DNA of 64,000 nucleotides from Natranaeroarchaeum aerophilus (GCF_023638055.1 NZ_JAKRVY010000001.1:627815-691814); one strand, 5' to 3'. Numbered from the stretch's first letter, positions 1 through 7,795 are shown. Notes: generated by a model not told the origin, from the sequence alone. A program made the numbers and translations.

Positions 1-60
1 GCGCGTGATGGTAACCGACACGCCGGGGATCGGTACAAAGTATTGGAGACGGTGAGCTGA
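1..60 (+). CDS. 3' end of an upstream gene (partial)
   Basis: The first 60 bases form an open frame from base 1 that ends in TGA at 58-60 and would encode about 19 residues ending KVLETVS. There is no start in view, so this would be the C-terminal tail of a gene that begins left of the window. The stretch is too short to assign a family, and it could be a chance open frame. Confidence 0.4.
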   Translation, partial: ARDGNRHAGDRYKVLETVS

Positions 61-103
61 TACAGCCCCCGGTCGTTTTCGTGTCCGCTGTGGAACTCCG
101 TCT

Positions 104-379
104 ATGACCGAAGCGCGCGCTCACATTTTTGTCGAAGGCGACGTTCAGGATGTACACTTTCGAGACAATGCACACGAGACCGCCCGCGCACACGACATCG
201 AAGGGTGGGTTCGGAACCTCGACGACGGGCGAGTGGAAGCGCTTTTCGAGGGAACCGAAGAGGACGTCGAGGCGATGATCGAGTGGTGCGAACGCGGTCC
301 GATCAAAGCCGATGTCACCCACGTCGAGGTCGAATACGGGGATCCGCAGGGCGACCTCGAGGACTTTGAGAAGCACTAA
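104..379 (+). CDS. acyP: Acylphosphatase
   Basis: This 91-residue protein has the length and layout of the acylphosphatase family, small cytosolic enzymes that hydrolyse acyl phosphates. The phosphate-binding loop reads GDVQDVHFRDN near residues 12-22 and carries the conserved Arg. The later GWVRN block near residue 34 holds the conserved Asn. The usual Gly after VQ is Asp here, a small departure from the consensus. The start fits the family's N-terminus (RAHIFVEGDVQ). The gene lies about 80 bases before the aldehyde oxidoreductase gene on the same strand, but nothing shows that they share a job. Confidence 0.88.
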   Translation: MTEARAHIFVEGDVQDVHFRDNAHETARAHDIEGWVRNLDDGRVEALFEGTEEDVEAMIEWCERGPIKADVTHVEVEYGDPQGDLEDFEKH

Positions 380-461
380 CAGTAGCTACGCTCCTCGAAA
401 TGACGACTTTCTTGACCGAATCATTAAGTGGACAGTCTCCGATAGTACGTTATAGATAATT

Positions 462-2396
462 ATGACAGATATGGGCGGATTCAACGACCACCTGGCGCGG
501 GTCGACCTCGGCGAGGGCGAGGTGAACTACGAGGCCATCGACGACGAGGACGCGAAAAAGTACATCGGTGCCCGCGGGCTGGGCGTCAAGTACGTCTTCG
601 AGCAGGGCCCGGACGTCGACCCCCTGGGCCCGGACAACCTGATCGCGTTCATGAACGGGCCGCTGACGGGAACCCAGACCACGATGAGCGGACGGATCGC
701 CGTCTGTACGAAATCGCCGATCAGAGGCCAGGTAACTGACTCCCATCACGGCGGCTGGTCGGGTGCGCGCCTGAAGTGGGCGGGCTTTGACGGCCTGCTG
801 TTCGAGGGCAAAGCCGAGGAGCCGGTGTACGCCTACGTCGAGGACGGCGAGGTCGAACTCAGGGACGCCTCGCATCTGTGGGGAAGCGGCGTCCACGAGA
901 CCGTCGAGACGGTCGAAGACGAGATCGACGGCCAGTACGGCAAGAACCTCTCGATCATGGCGATCGGGCCGGGCGGCGAGAACCAGGTCCGGTACGCCTG
1001 TATCGTCAACGAGGACGACCGGGCCTCGGGCCGCGGCGGTACGGGCGCGGTAATGGGCTCGAAGAACCTCAAGGCGGTCGTTGTCAAGTCCCAGACCAGA
1101 ATGCCAAAGCCCGCGGACAAGGAGACGTTCCGCGAGGGCCACAAGCAGGCGATGCAGCTCATCCAGGAGTCCGACGTCACCCGTCCCAACGAGGGCGGGC
1201 TGTCGGTGTACGGCACCAACGTCCTGATGAACCTCACCGAGGAGATGGATGGCCTGCCGACCAAGAACGCGAAGTACACGTCGACCCGGTCGATGCGGGA
1301 GTCCGAGGGCGGCGACCTCGACGCCGAACTGGTCTCGGGCGAGCACGTCCGGGAGAACATCCTCGTCGACGAGCCGACCTGTCACTCCTGTCCGGTCGCC
1401 TGCAAGAAGGAAGTCGAGGTCCAGACCCAGCACAAAGGCGAGGAGCTGAACGTCCGGATGGAGTCCTTCGAGTACGAGTCCGGCTGGGCACTCGGCCCGA
1501 ACTCCGGACAGACCGACGCCGAGGCGACCACGGTGATGATCGACCGCTGTAACGACCTCGGCATCGACACCATCGACGCGGGCAACACCATGGCGATGGC
1601 CATGGAGATGACCGACGAGGGGAAATTCGACGACCTTGACGATGGGCTCGACTGGGGCGACACCGAGGAGATGATCGACATGCTCGGTCGGATCGCTCAC
1701 CGGTCGGACGACCTCGGCGATCACCTCGCTGGCGGCCCGGCACACCTGGAAGACGAGTTCGACGCCGAAGAGAACTCGCTGGCGGTGAAAGGCCAGACGA
1801 TGGCAGCCTACGATCCACGGTGTATGAAAGGGATGGCGATCGGCTACGCCACCTCGAACCGCGGGGCCTGTCACCTGCGGGGGTACACCCCCGCAGCGGA
1901 GATCCTCGGTATTCCCGAGCAGGTCGACCCACACGATCCCGAGGGGAAAGGCGAACTCTGCGCGCTCTTCCAGGACCTGCACGCCATCTCGGATTCCTTT
2001 GACATCTGCAAGTTCAACGCCTTCGCCGAGGGGATCGAGGAGTACGTGCTTCAGTACAACGGCATGACCGGCCTCGACGTCACCGAGGACGAGCTGATGG
2101 AGGCAGGCGAACGCATCTACAATCTCGAACGCTACTACAACAACCTCGCCGGCTTCGACGGTGCGGACGACGACCTGCCCGGCCGGTTCGTCGAGGGCCA
2201 CGAGGACGCCATCCCCGCACAGGGCGGTAGCGAGGGGCAACTGGCCGAGCTCGACCAGCTCAAAGACGAGTACTACGAGGTCCGCGAGTGGGTCGACGGC
2301 GTCGTCCCGGACGAAAAGCTCGACGACCTCGGCATCGATATCGGGCCCGGCACCGGCGTCTCCGCGGGCGACTCGGCGGCACCGGCGGACGACTGA
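462..2396 (+). CDS. aor: Aldehyde:ferredoxin oxidoreductase (tungsten/molybdopterin enzyme)
   Basis: This 644-residue protein belongs to the AOR family, which oxidises aldehydes to acids with ferredoxin as electron acceptor and carries a tungsten (or Mo) bis-pterin plus a [4Fe-4S] cluster. The N-terminal half has the family's cofactor-binding pattern (GARGLGVKYVF, MSGRIAVCTKSP, SHHGGWSGARLK). The cluster ligands are visible: Cys307, Cys310 and Cys314 in PTCHSCPVAC, and Cys516 in FDICKF. Length is normal for the family. A poorly conserved Asp-rich tail ends the protein. The start at 462 is favoured by an AT-rich stretch just upstream. Small MoaD/SAMP-like genes lie within 4 kb, which fits a need for pterin cofactor. 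The aldehyde substrate cannot be told from sequence. Confidence 0.93.
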   Translation: MTDMGGFNDHLARVDLGEGEVNYEAIDDEDAKKYIGARGLGVKYVFEQGPDVDPLGPDNLIAFMNGPLTGTQTTMSGRIAVCTKSPIRGQVTDSHHGGWSGARLKWAGFDGLLFEGKAEEPVYAYVEDGEVELRDASHLWGSGVHETVETVEDEIDGQYGKNLSIMAIGPGGENQVRYACIVNEDDRASGRGGTGAVMGSKNLKAVVVKSQTRMPKPADKETFREGHKQAMQLIQESDVTRPNEGGLSVYGTNVLMNLTEEMDGLPTKNAKYTSTRSMRESEGGDLDAELVSGEHVRENILVDEPTCHSCPVACKKEVEVQTQHKGEELNVRMESFEYESGWALGPNSGQTDAEATTVMIDRCNDLGIDTIDAGNTMAMAMEMTDEGKFDDLDDGLDWGDTEEMIDMLGRIAHRSDDLGDHLAGGPAHLEDEFDAEENSLAVKGQTMAAYDPRCMKGMAIGYATSNRGACHLRGYTPAAEILGIPEQVDPHDPEGKGELCALFQDLHAISDSFDICKFNAFAEGIEEYVLQYNGMTGLDVTEDELMEAGERIYNLERYYNNLAGFDGADDDLPGRFVEGHEDAIPAQGGSEGQLAELDQLKDEYYEVREWVDGVVPDEKLDDLGIDIGPGTGVSAGDSAAPADD

Positions 2397-2411
2397 TCGG
2401 TTTCCATATTT

Positions 2412-2768
2412 ATGAACGAGACGGACGACTTCGAGTTTCGAGTAGAGTCACGCCTCACCAGCCACGGCGTCTACGTCGACGAAGTAACCGAGACGGCCGA
2501 CGGCTACGAGGTCAGCTACGAGTCCATCGCCGCCGAATCCGAAAGCGTCGTTCCCCATCGCGAGGTCGGCCGGGTGATCAACGTCTTCCGCGACCTGCAC
2601 GAGGATGACTGGACTGGCGCGGATATCGACGCACTCGTCACCGACTTCGAGGGCAACAAAAAGGGCCACTGGTACGTCGAGGCGGAGTGGATCGACGAAC
2701 TACACAACGGGAAGTTGACCGAAATAGAGTTCTCCGAGCGTGTCGTCGACACGATCACCACCCCCTGA
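2412..2768 (+). CDS. Hypothetical acidic protein after aor
   Basis: This 118-residue acidic, soluble protein starts 15 bases after the AOR stop on the same strand, so co-transcription is likely. It has no signal peptide, membrane segment or cysteine motif. The pattern suggests a compact alpha/beta fold with a conserved-looking WYVEAEWIDEL segment near the C-terminus. I do not recognise a characterised family. Its position suggests, but does not prove, a role linked to the oxidoreductase. Confidence 0.75.
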   Translation: MNETDDFEFRVESRLTSHGVYVDEVTETADGYEVSYESIAAESESVVPHREVGRVINVFRDLHEDDWTGADIDALVTDFEGNKKGHWYVEAEWIDELHNGKLTEIEFSERVVDTITTP

Positions 2769-2777
2769 GCAGCCGCG

Positions 2778-3149
2778 TCACGGCTGGGCGATCGCGACCG
2801 GTTCCCTGATCTCGACGCTCGTCTCGAACTCATCGAGTCGGTCGAGTGTGCGACCGTCCCGGAGGAACTGTGATTCGTGTGCGCGTCTGAGCGCGTCGGC
2901 CTCGCGGTCGGTGAGACCGAGTTCTTCACCCACCCGCGCCCAGTGACCATCGGACGCAAGGAAGTAGGTCCGCCCATCCGTACCGTCGATTCCCTCGAAC
3001 TGTCTGGCGTACTCGACGCGCTGGTCAACGAGCTGTTGCTGGGCCCGTTCGAGGAGTGCTGAGAGCTGGGAAAGGGTGACACTGGCGCGCGCGCCGGCGA
3101 GCAGCACGGTCTGGCCCTCGATCGGATGCGTGCGCTCGGAATCGGTCAT
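2778..3149 (-). CDS. Hypothetical protein, distal gene of a three-gene minus-strand unit
   Basis: This 123-residue soluble protein has a helical N-terminal half (VTLSQLSALLERAQQQLVDQRVEYARQFE) and a middle block (TYFLASDGHWARVGEELGLTDREADALRRAHE) that resembles a helix-turn-helix or small DNA-binding helical unit, though not convincingly. It follows the gene ending at 3160 by 10 bases and probably belongs to one transcript running 3835 to 2778. It converges on the small gene after aor. No characterised function recognised. Confidence 0.72.
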   Translation of the reverse strand: MTDSERTHPIEGQTVLLAGARASVTLSQLSALLERAQQQLVDQRVEYARQFEGIDGTDGRTYFLASDGHWARVGEELGLTDREADALRRAHESQFLRDGRTLDRLDEFETSVEIREPVAIAQP

Positions 3150-3159
3150 GCGTCCGGGA

Positions 3160-3438
3160 TCAGCCCCCGGCGCGGACCGCCTTCTGCGAGAACTTCTTGA
3201 TCAGGGGATCCAGCGTCTCCGCGCGCTCGCCCTCGAACGTGACGGTGGTTTCGGTGAGCTTCATCGACGGCCCGATGCTTACTTTCGATTCCGAAAAGGA
3301 GGCGCACCAGTCCTCGCCCTCGACGGTCCGGTCGTCGACCCGCTCGCCGCCGAGGTTCTCCAGGTAACCGATGAGCGCTCGGGCGGAGACGCCGCGATAG
3401 CTCCGTTCGCGCTCGACCATCACCGGGGCACCCGACAT
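3160..3438 (-). CDS. Small protein resembling the MoaD-related C-terminal domain
   Basis: This 92-residue protein starts at ATG 3438 (MSGAPVMVERERSYRG); upstream sequence in the same frame is low-quality shadow of the neighbouring gene. The body shows a YRGVSARALIGYLENLGG block and a C-terminal FSQKAVRAGG. I read it as similar to the domain found C-terminal to archaeal and Thermus MoaD-related proteins, but this is from memory of the pattern. If right, the protein would act with molybdopterin or tungstopterin assembly, fitting the adjacent aldehyde oxidoreductase. It sits 19 bases after the gene ending at 3458 and 10 bases before the one at 3149, so it is the middle of a three-gene unit. Confidence 0.65.
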   Translation of the reverse strand: MSGAPVMVERERSYRGVSARALIGYLENLGGERVDDRTVEGEDWCASFSESKVSIGPSMKLTETTVTFEGERAETLDPLIKKFSQKAVRAGG

Positions 3439-3457
3439 GCTGCACTCGCTAAAACCG

Positions 3458-3835
3458 TCACGACGAGCCCCCACCGTGACGGATCCCGTCGTCGACGATC
3501 CGGGCGTTGCGCTCGCGGTCGATCCGATCGGCCAGCTCGTCGTGGTCGTAGAGCTGGTGGATGACGGCGGCGTGCAAATCCCGCCACCCCATCGCGTAGA
3601 TGGGCGATTGGCCCCACGCGCGCAACTCGACGACGTACTCGTCGTAGGCTTCCCACCGCTCCTCGAAGTGGTCGAGTATGTCCACAACCGTCCCTACGGC
3701 GTCGTCGGCGAGCGCAGCGTTGAGTTCGCGTTCCCAGCCCTCTATCGCTCGACCCATGTCCTGTTTCGTTTCCTCGCCATCTGCGGGCAGTGCGTCAACG
3801 ATTCCCTCGGGGATGTACAGCTCGATCTCGTCCAT
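3458..3835 (-). CDS. Hypothetical acidic helical protein, first gene of the minus-strand unit
   Basis: This 125-residue protein is taken from ATG 3835 (MDEIELYIPEG), because sequence further upstream in frame loses the acidic haloarchaeal character. It is mostly predicted helix, with a Trp/Tyr-rich centre (WERELNAAL, HFEERWEAYDEY, AMGWRDLHAAVIHQLYDHD). No signal peptide or metal motif is seen. It is transcribed away from the interrupted MoaD-like gene that starts at 3936, so the 100 bases between them should hold both promoters. Function unknown. Confidence 0.75.
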   Translation of the reverse strand: MDEIELYIPEGIVDALPADGEETKQDMGRAIEGWERELNAALADDAVGTVVDILDHFEERWEAYDEYVVELRAWGQSPIYAMGWRDLHAAVIHQLYDHDELADRIDRERNARIVDDGIRHGGGSS

Positions 3836-4469
3836 ACGGACACTGTGGGGCTGTCGACAAGAAAAGATACCGCCGTTCGGCTGACCGAAGATGTTCGGCC
3901 CAAACCGCTTCGCAGTGGGCGTGCTATCTCGTTGTATGGGGGAGACACGACAGCGCACTGGCGAGGCGGACGACCGCTCGAATGCCACGTCCGAAACCAC
4001 CGTCCAGGTTCGCTGTACCGGACACGTCCGGTCGGCAATCGGAACCGGTCGACTGGAGTATCAATTCGAGGGCCGAACGCTCCGGGAGTTCCTCGACGCG
4101 TTCTTCGCGGAGTACGACGTACGGGACATGCTGATCGCCGACACGGAAGCCGAGGCGACGACGCGGGGCTGGGCACCCCAACTCGACGAGCTCCCGGGCA
4201 CGTACGCGAAAAACCCCGAGGGAGAGCAGACCAGACGGTATGCACGGGTCGTCGTCAACGGAACGTTCAACGAACATCTCGACGGGCTCGATACGAAACT
4301 TCACAATGGCGACCGCGTTGCGCTCGTTTACAGCGGATCGAGGCGAAAGCCCACCGCTTTAGCGGTGGGATGAGGCCGACAACTGGGAATCGTTCAACGT
4401 TCGTAGCTCCAGCAGGATATTCAACATCAAGTACCAATATTTATGTAAGTAGAAGTACTATGCTTACGT

Positions 4470-5779
4470 ATGTCGAATCAGGTCATCACGCGGACACTCA
4501 AAGCGAGTATCCACAACCACTCGCAAGTCAGTGACGACCTCGATTCGCATGGCTTTGCCGCGTCGAAATTGTGGAACGTCGGGCGGTGGACAATCTCGCG
4601 TGTCTGGGACGCTATCGACCACATTCCAGACGCCGACGAACTGTGTTCGCACCTCAAAAATCACGAACGCTACGCAGACCTGCACAGCCAATCTAGTTCG
4701 TTCGAAAGACGAAGTCTTTCGTGATGCCAAAAATCTGCGATTTTTGAGCACAGCGAGTTCTTCAGGAACTCGGTGAGGCGTTTGTCTCGTGGTACGAACA
4801 GGACGACGCAGACGCGAACCCACCCGGCTACCGCAAACACGGTGATGACCACCCCCGCTCGACGGTAATATGGAAAAATCAGGGCTTCAAACTCGATACC
4901 CAGTACAACCGTGTTCGTCTCTCGAAAGGAACGAATATGAAGGAGTCGCGCTACGCGGCTGACTACATCCTCTGTGAATACACACTCCAGACAGACGACC
5001 AAACACTCGACGCTGTAGAGAGCGTCCAGACGGTGCGTGCTGTCTGGACTGGCGACGACTGGGAACTCCACTTCGTCTGCAAGCTGCGGATTGAGACCCC
5101 TGAGACCCCTGGTGAGAAGACGGCGGGTGTTGACCTCGGCATCTGTAACACGGCGGCTGTCTCTGTCGGTGACGAAACCGTATTGTATCCGGGCAACGCC
5201 CTGAAGGAAGACGCCCACTACTTCCGACAGCAAGAATACGACACGGAAGGCGAGAATGGCCCGAGCGACCACGCAACGTGGGCACGTCGGAAGAAATCCC
5301 GGCGACAAGAACATTTCCTGCACGCGCTGTCAAAAGACATTGTTGAGCAGTGTGCTAATCGTGGTGTTGGGACGATAGCAGTCGGTCATCCGAAGAAGAT
5401 CCGTGAGGATGAAGATTGGGGCCGGCACGGGAACAAACGCCTGCACGACTGGGCGTTTGAAACATTGCTCAGTCAGATCGAGTACAAAGCTGAGGAGTGT
5501 GGAATTGAGGTTGAACGGGTTGATGAGTACGAGTTGGCCACGTCGATAACGTGCTGTGAGTGTGGAATGAAAGCAGATTCAAACCGGGTTGAGCGTGGGC
5601 TGTACGTCTGTGAGAACTGCGAGCTGGCCGCCAATAGCGACCTGAACGCGGCAGAGAATATGCGAGCGACGGTAACTCCGAGTCCTGGGAAGGATAGGAG
5701 TAACGGCTGCTTGGCACAGCCATCGGTACGCCTGTTCGACAAATCAACGGGCAGAGTACGCCCACAAGAACAGGTGTGA
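4470..5779 (+). pseudogene. tnpB: tnpB (RNA-guided nuclease family), interrupted by a 53-nt insertion
   Basis: The frame runs 4470-4697, is broken by 53 extra bases (4698-4750) that bring a stop at 4722-4724, and resumes at 4751 to the TGA at 5777-5779. Without the insertion it would encode 418 residues, against 416 in the intact relative at 36813-38063. The RuvC-like core shows the first Asp in AGVDLGICNT, a C-terminal zinc ribbon (CCECG and CENC) and the last Asp in NSDLNAAENMR. At the usual RuvC-II Glu position the sequence reads TIAVGHPKKI, so the Glu is replaced. As it stands the gene cannot make full-length protein; a re-initiated 280-residue C-terminal piece from ATG 4937 is conceivable. 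Confidence 0.88.
4698..4750. repeat. 53-nt double-hairpin insertion inside tnpB
   Basis: Comparison with the intact tnpB shows exactly these bases as extra. They contain two perfect short hairpins side by side: CGAAAGAC-GAA-GTCTTTCG (4703-4721) and CAAAAATC-TGC-GATTTTTG (4728-4746). The size, not a multiple of three, and the in-frame TGA kill the reading frame. It looks like a miniature palindromic insertion and not gradual decay, because the frame resumes cleanly at CAGCGAGTTC. Confidence 0.8.
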
Positions 5780-5839
5780 CCGTAGACCCGAATATCCCAC
5801 CGTGGGAATCCCACGGCTTTAGCCGTGGGAGGATGTCAA
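5680..5839 (+). ncRNA. Candidate omega RNA (reRNA) region of the first tnpB element
   Basis: In TnpB systems the guide RNA is made from the 3' end of tnpB through the right end, with the guide taken from flanking DNA. Here bases from about 5680 match the second element closely at the DNA level (GGATAGGAGTAACGGCTG, then GGCACAGCC), and the right end carries the terminal hairpin. The guide would start at 5840 with CCGTTCATCTACTGCTGT, which is the MoaD-like gene's own 3' end. The 5' boundary is a guess. Confidence 0.5.
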
Positions 5840-5866
5840 CCGTTCATCTACTGCTGTTGAGTCGAG

Positions 5867-6142
5867 TCAGCCGCCGGCGACCGGCGGGAACGCGCTGATC
5901 GTATCGCCGTCGTCGAGGCCCGTCTCCATCCCGTCCATGTGCGCGACGTCTTTCCCGTTTTTCATTATCGTGATGTACTCCCGCGGCGTGCCGTCCGCCT
6001 CGAACACCTCCAGCTCCGGGTGCTCCTCGGCGAGCTCGCGGAGGACGTCGCCGACAGTCGCGCCGTCGGGAGCCGTCCGACTGAGCGTCTTCTGGCCGAG
6101 TGCTTCCCGGAAGCTGGCGAACGAACGAATCTCGATCTCCAT
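5867..6142 (-). CDS. samp3: SAMP3-like ubiquitin-like small archaeal modifier (MoaD/ThiS family)
   Basis: This 91-residue beta-grasp protein starts at ATG 6142 (MEIEIRSFASFREALGQK) and ends with a diglycine, FPPVAGG, the signature of proteins activated by the E1-like enzyme UbaA. The pattern around ATVGDVLREL, the MKNGKDVAHMDGM block and GLDDGDTISAFPP recalls Haloferax volcanii SAMP3, which is conjugated to target lysines. A GTG in frame at 6157 is an alternative start but would leave less room for the TATA box. It lies next to the broken MoaD-like gene, which lacks the GG end. A function in pterin sulfur transfer in place of, or besides, protein tagging cannot be excluded. Confidence 0.85.
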   Translation of the reverse strand: MEIEIRSFASFREALGQKTLSRTAPDGATVGDVLRELAEEHPELEVFEADGTPREYITIMKNGKDVAHMDGMETGLDDGDTISAFPPVAGG

Positions 6143-6162
6143 ACGCAATGCTGGCACTACAG

Positions 6163-6171
6163 GGATATAAA
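6163..6171 (-). promoter_or_regulatory. TATA box for the SAMP3-like gene
   Basis: GATATAAAA on the plus strand (TTTTATATC on the coding strand) is centred about 25 bases before ATG 6142. This is the usual spacing for a leaderless archaeal promoter and supports the 6142 start. Confidence 0.6.
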
Positions 6172-6196
6172 ACGAATCGAGCCGGATGCTGCGGCG

Positions 6197-7507
6197 TCAC
6201 GTCACCTTGCCGACCAGCGGGACTGCCCGACGGGGCGTGTTGACCTCGTCGACCTGCGTCAGCACGACCGCGACGCCGATACCGGCAAGGGCAGCGGCAA
6301 AGGCGAACGGGACCACGAAGCCCCACGCAACGAGTATTCCGGCCAGAAGGGGCCCCGCGGCGACGCCGAAGCCGAAGGCCATCGTGAGCACCGAAAGCGT
6401 CGATCCGGACTCGTCGTCGGGCGCGATGTCACCTGCGAGTGCGAGGGCGGGAGCAAAGACCATCGCGCCGGCAACACCCTGCAGGAATCGTGCGGTGAAC
6501 ATCACCCACGAGTCCGACAGCCCCCCCAGTGCGAGGTCGGGGATGAGACCCTGAACCAGAGTCGTCGGGACGAGCAGTATGGTCCCGGCGACGATGAACG
6601 CTTTGCGACCGTAGAAATCCGTGGCGCGCCCGATGGGTGCCTGCAGAAAGATCTGTGCGAGGACGAATGCGGCAAACTGCAGGCCGAACATCTCGGGACC
6701 CTGGTTTAGCTCGGTGTTCACGATATCGCCAAGCGTTGCGAAGACGGCGATTCCTACGGCCATAAAGAAGGAGACGATCCCGAGGGCAAACACCGGATCG
6801 AACAGCTGTGTGCCGGTTCGGTCGAACACCTGAAAGCTGTCGAGTGCGGACCCCTCCGGCTCGCTGGGCTCGATGTCGGGATCGCGGATCAGTCCGAGCA
6901 CGAGGACGAAGGCGAGCGTCGCCGTCGACGCCGCAAAGTAAAAGGCGGCGTCGAAGCCGGTGACCGAGAGCGTCGTCGCGCCGAGCGGGATGGAGTACGG
7001 CCCCGCGGCGACGACACCCCCTGCAGCGATCGGGCCGACACCAAAGCCGACCAGTCGGAAGGTGTTGTACGTGCCCATGTTGCCACCGCGGTTCTCGTCG
7101 GTCGCGAGATCGTTGACCAGCGCGACCGTCGTCGGGATGATGAATGCGCCGGCGACACCCTGGAAGACGCGTAACACGATCAGGTGCCAGTACGTGGACG
7201 CCAGTGAGTACGCGAAACTGGCGACAGCGATCAGGACCAGTCCGAACAGGACGTAGATTTTCCGTTTCCCTGTCCGGTCCGAGAGCCGCCCGGTAAACGG
7301 CTGGAGCGGGCTGTTGACGAACCCGAAGATCGAGAGGACCAGCCCGGTGATGAACACCTCGGTCAGCCCGAAGGTGGTACCTGTAACGAACTCGCTGGCG
7401 ATGAACAGCGGTAGAACGACAATGAGAAACGAGTTTCCGACCGACTCGGACATCCGCGCGAGTGCGAGCGCGAGCACTTGTGGATTGACGCCGAGCAGGT
7501 TCCTCAT
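6197..7507 (-). CDS. Major facilitator superfamily transporter
   Basis: This 436-residue protein has about twelve hydrophobic segments in two six-helix halves. Between helices 2 and 3 it has the MFS signature loop GRLSDRTGKRKIY near residue 73, with a related GRATDFYGRKAF loop at the matching place in the second half. The N-terminus (MRNLLGVNPQVLALALARMSE) fits cytoplasmic entry into helix 1. It would move a small solute or drug across the cell membrane by proton or ion coupling; the substrate cannot be told. It stands alone, with its stop 54 bases from the SAMP3 start. Confidence 0.88.
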   Translation of the reverse strand: MRNLLGVNPQVLALALARMSESVGNSFLIVVLPLFIASEFVTGTTFGLTEVFITGLVLSIFGFVNSPLQPFTGRLSDRTGKRKIYVLFGLVLIAVASFAYSLASTYWHLIVLRVFQGVAGAFIIPTTVALVNDLATDENRGGNMGTYNTFRLVGFGVGPIAAGGVVAAGPYSIPLGATTLSVTGFDAAFYFAASTATLAFVLVLGLIRDPDIEPSEPEGSALDSFQVFDRTGTQLFDPVFALGIVSFFMAVGIAVFATLGDIVNTELNQGPEMFGLQFAAFVLAQIFLQAPIGRATDFYGRKAFIVAGTILLVPTTLVQGLIPDLALGGLSDSWVMFTARFLQGVAGAMVFAPALALAGDIAPDDESGSTLSVLTMAFGFGVAAGPLLAGILVAWGFVVPFAFAAALAGIGVAVVLTQVDEVNTPRRAVPLVGKVT

Positions 7508-7764
7508 CGATCTGCGTACTCTGTCGCGGTACTCTTGGAAGGCAACATTCCGTCTTGATTGAACGGATGGACGGATGCGACATGGGTGTTTGGATACCGG
7601 GCTCTGTAACCGGTATTGTTCTTTCCTCGCACAATAATGGAGGTGAGGAGAGATGCCCAGATGGAGAATACGATGGCCTGAGTGGTCTCAGGGCCACTAA
7701 TAAGTTCACTAACCGCGTACCGCTCTGAGTTGTAGTCTACTATATTGGGGAGAAAGCACAATTC

Positions 7765-7770
7765 TTTAAT
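7765..7770 (+). promoter_or_regulatory. TATA box for the VKOR-family gene
   Basis: TTTAAT lies about 28 bases before ATG 7796. That is the expected distance for a leaderless transcript and supports 7796 over the in-frame ATG at 7745, which lies upstream of the box. Confidence 0.6.
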
Positions 7771-7795
7771 ATGCCGTGGACATATTATCTCGTGT

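Larger units (their letters stand above)
4332..5839 (+). mobile_element. IS200/IS605-type (IS1341-like) element, tnpB only, inserted after TTAC
   Basis: The 1508-bp element sits between the two halves of the MoaD-like gene, which fixes both ends. The left flank is TTAC (4328-4331). The left end has a perfect hairpin, CCCACCGC-TTTA-GCGGTGGG (4350-4369), and the right end has CCCACGGC-TTTA-GCCGTGGG (5810-5829) followed by AGGATGTCAA. Subterminal hairpins, a short 5' target and no target duplication are the hallmarks of IS200/IS605 elements. There is no tnpA Y1 transposase, so movement would need one in trans. Its only gene, tnpB, is broken. The element at 36682-38125 is a close relative. Confidence 0.9.
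3936..5860 (+). pseudogene. MoaD/ThiS-like ubiquitin-fold gene split by a transposable element
   Basis: The 5' part (3936-4331) codes for a beta-grasp protein of the MoaD/ThiS type: RVVVNGTFNEHLDGLDTK followed by LHNGDRVALVY is the usual C-terminal half. The frame is cut after Tyr (codon 4329-4331) by the element at 4332-5839. Directly beyond the element, bases 5840-5860 read Pro-Phe-Ile-Tyr-Cys-Cys-stop in the frame needed to finish the domain. Joining the two parts gives a 138-residue product ending VALVYPFIYCC. The restored protein would end in Cys-Cys instead of the Gly-Gly used for thiocarboxylation or protein conjugation. The interrupted frame still reads on into the element for 13 codons. 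Start 3936 (MGETRQR) fits a leaderless gene. Confidence 0.82.

Noticed and set aside
450-2240. Long open frame opposite the aldehyde oxidoreductase gene
   Set aside because: It is the mirror of a GC-rich coding strand; the plus frame has the Fe-S ligands and family motifs.
4937-5779. The 280-residue C-terminal TnpB piece as an independent gene
   Set aside because: The frame continues upstream to 4751 and matches the intact relative; it is the rear part of a broken tnpB, though re-initiation cannot be excluded.
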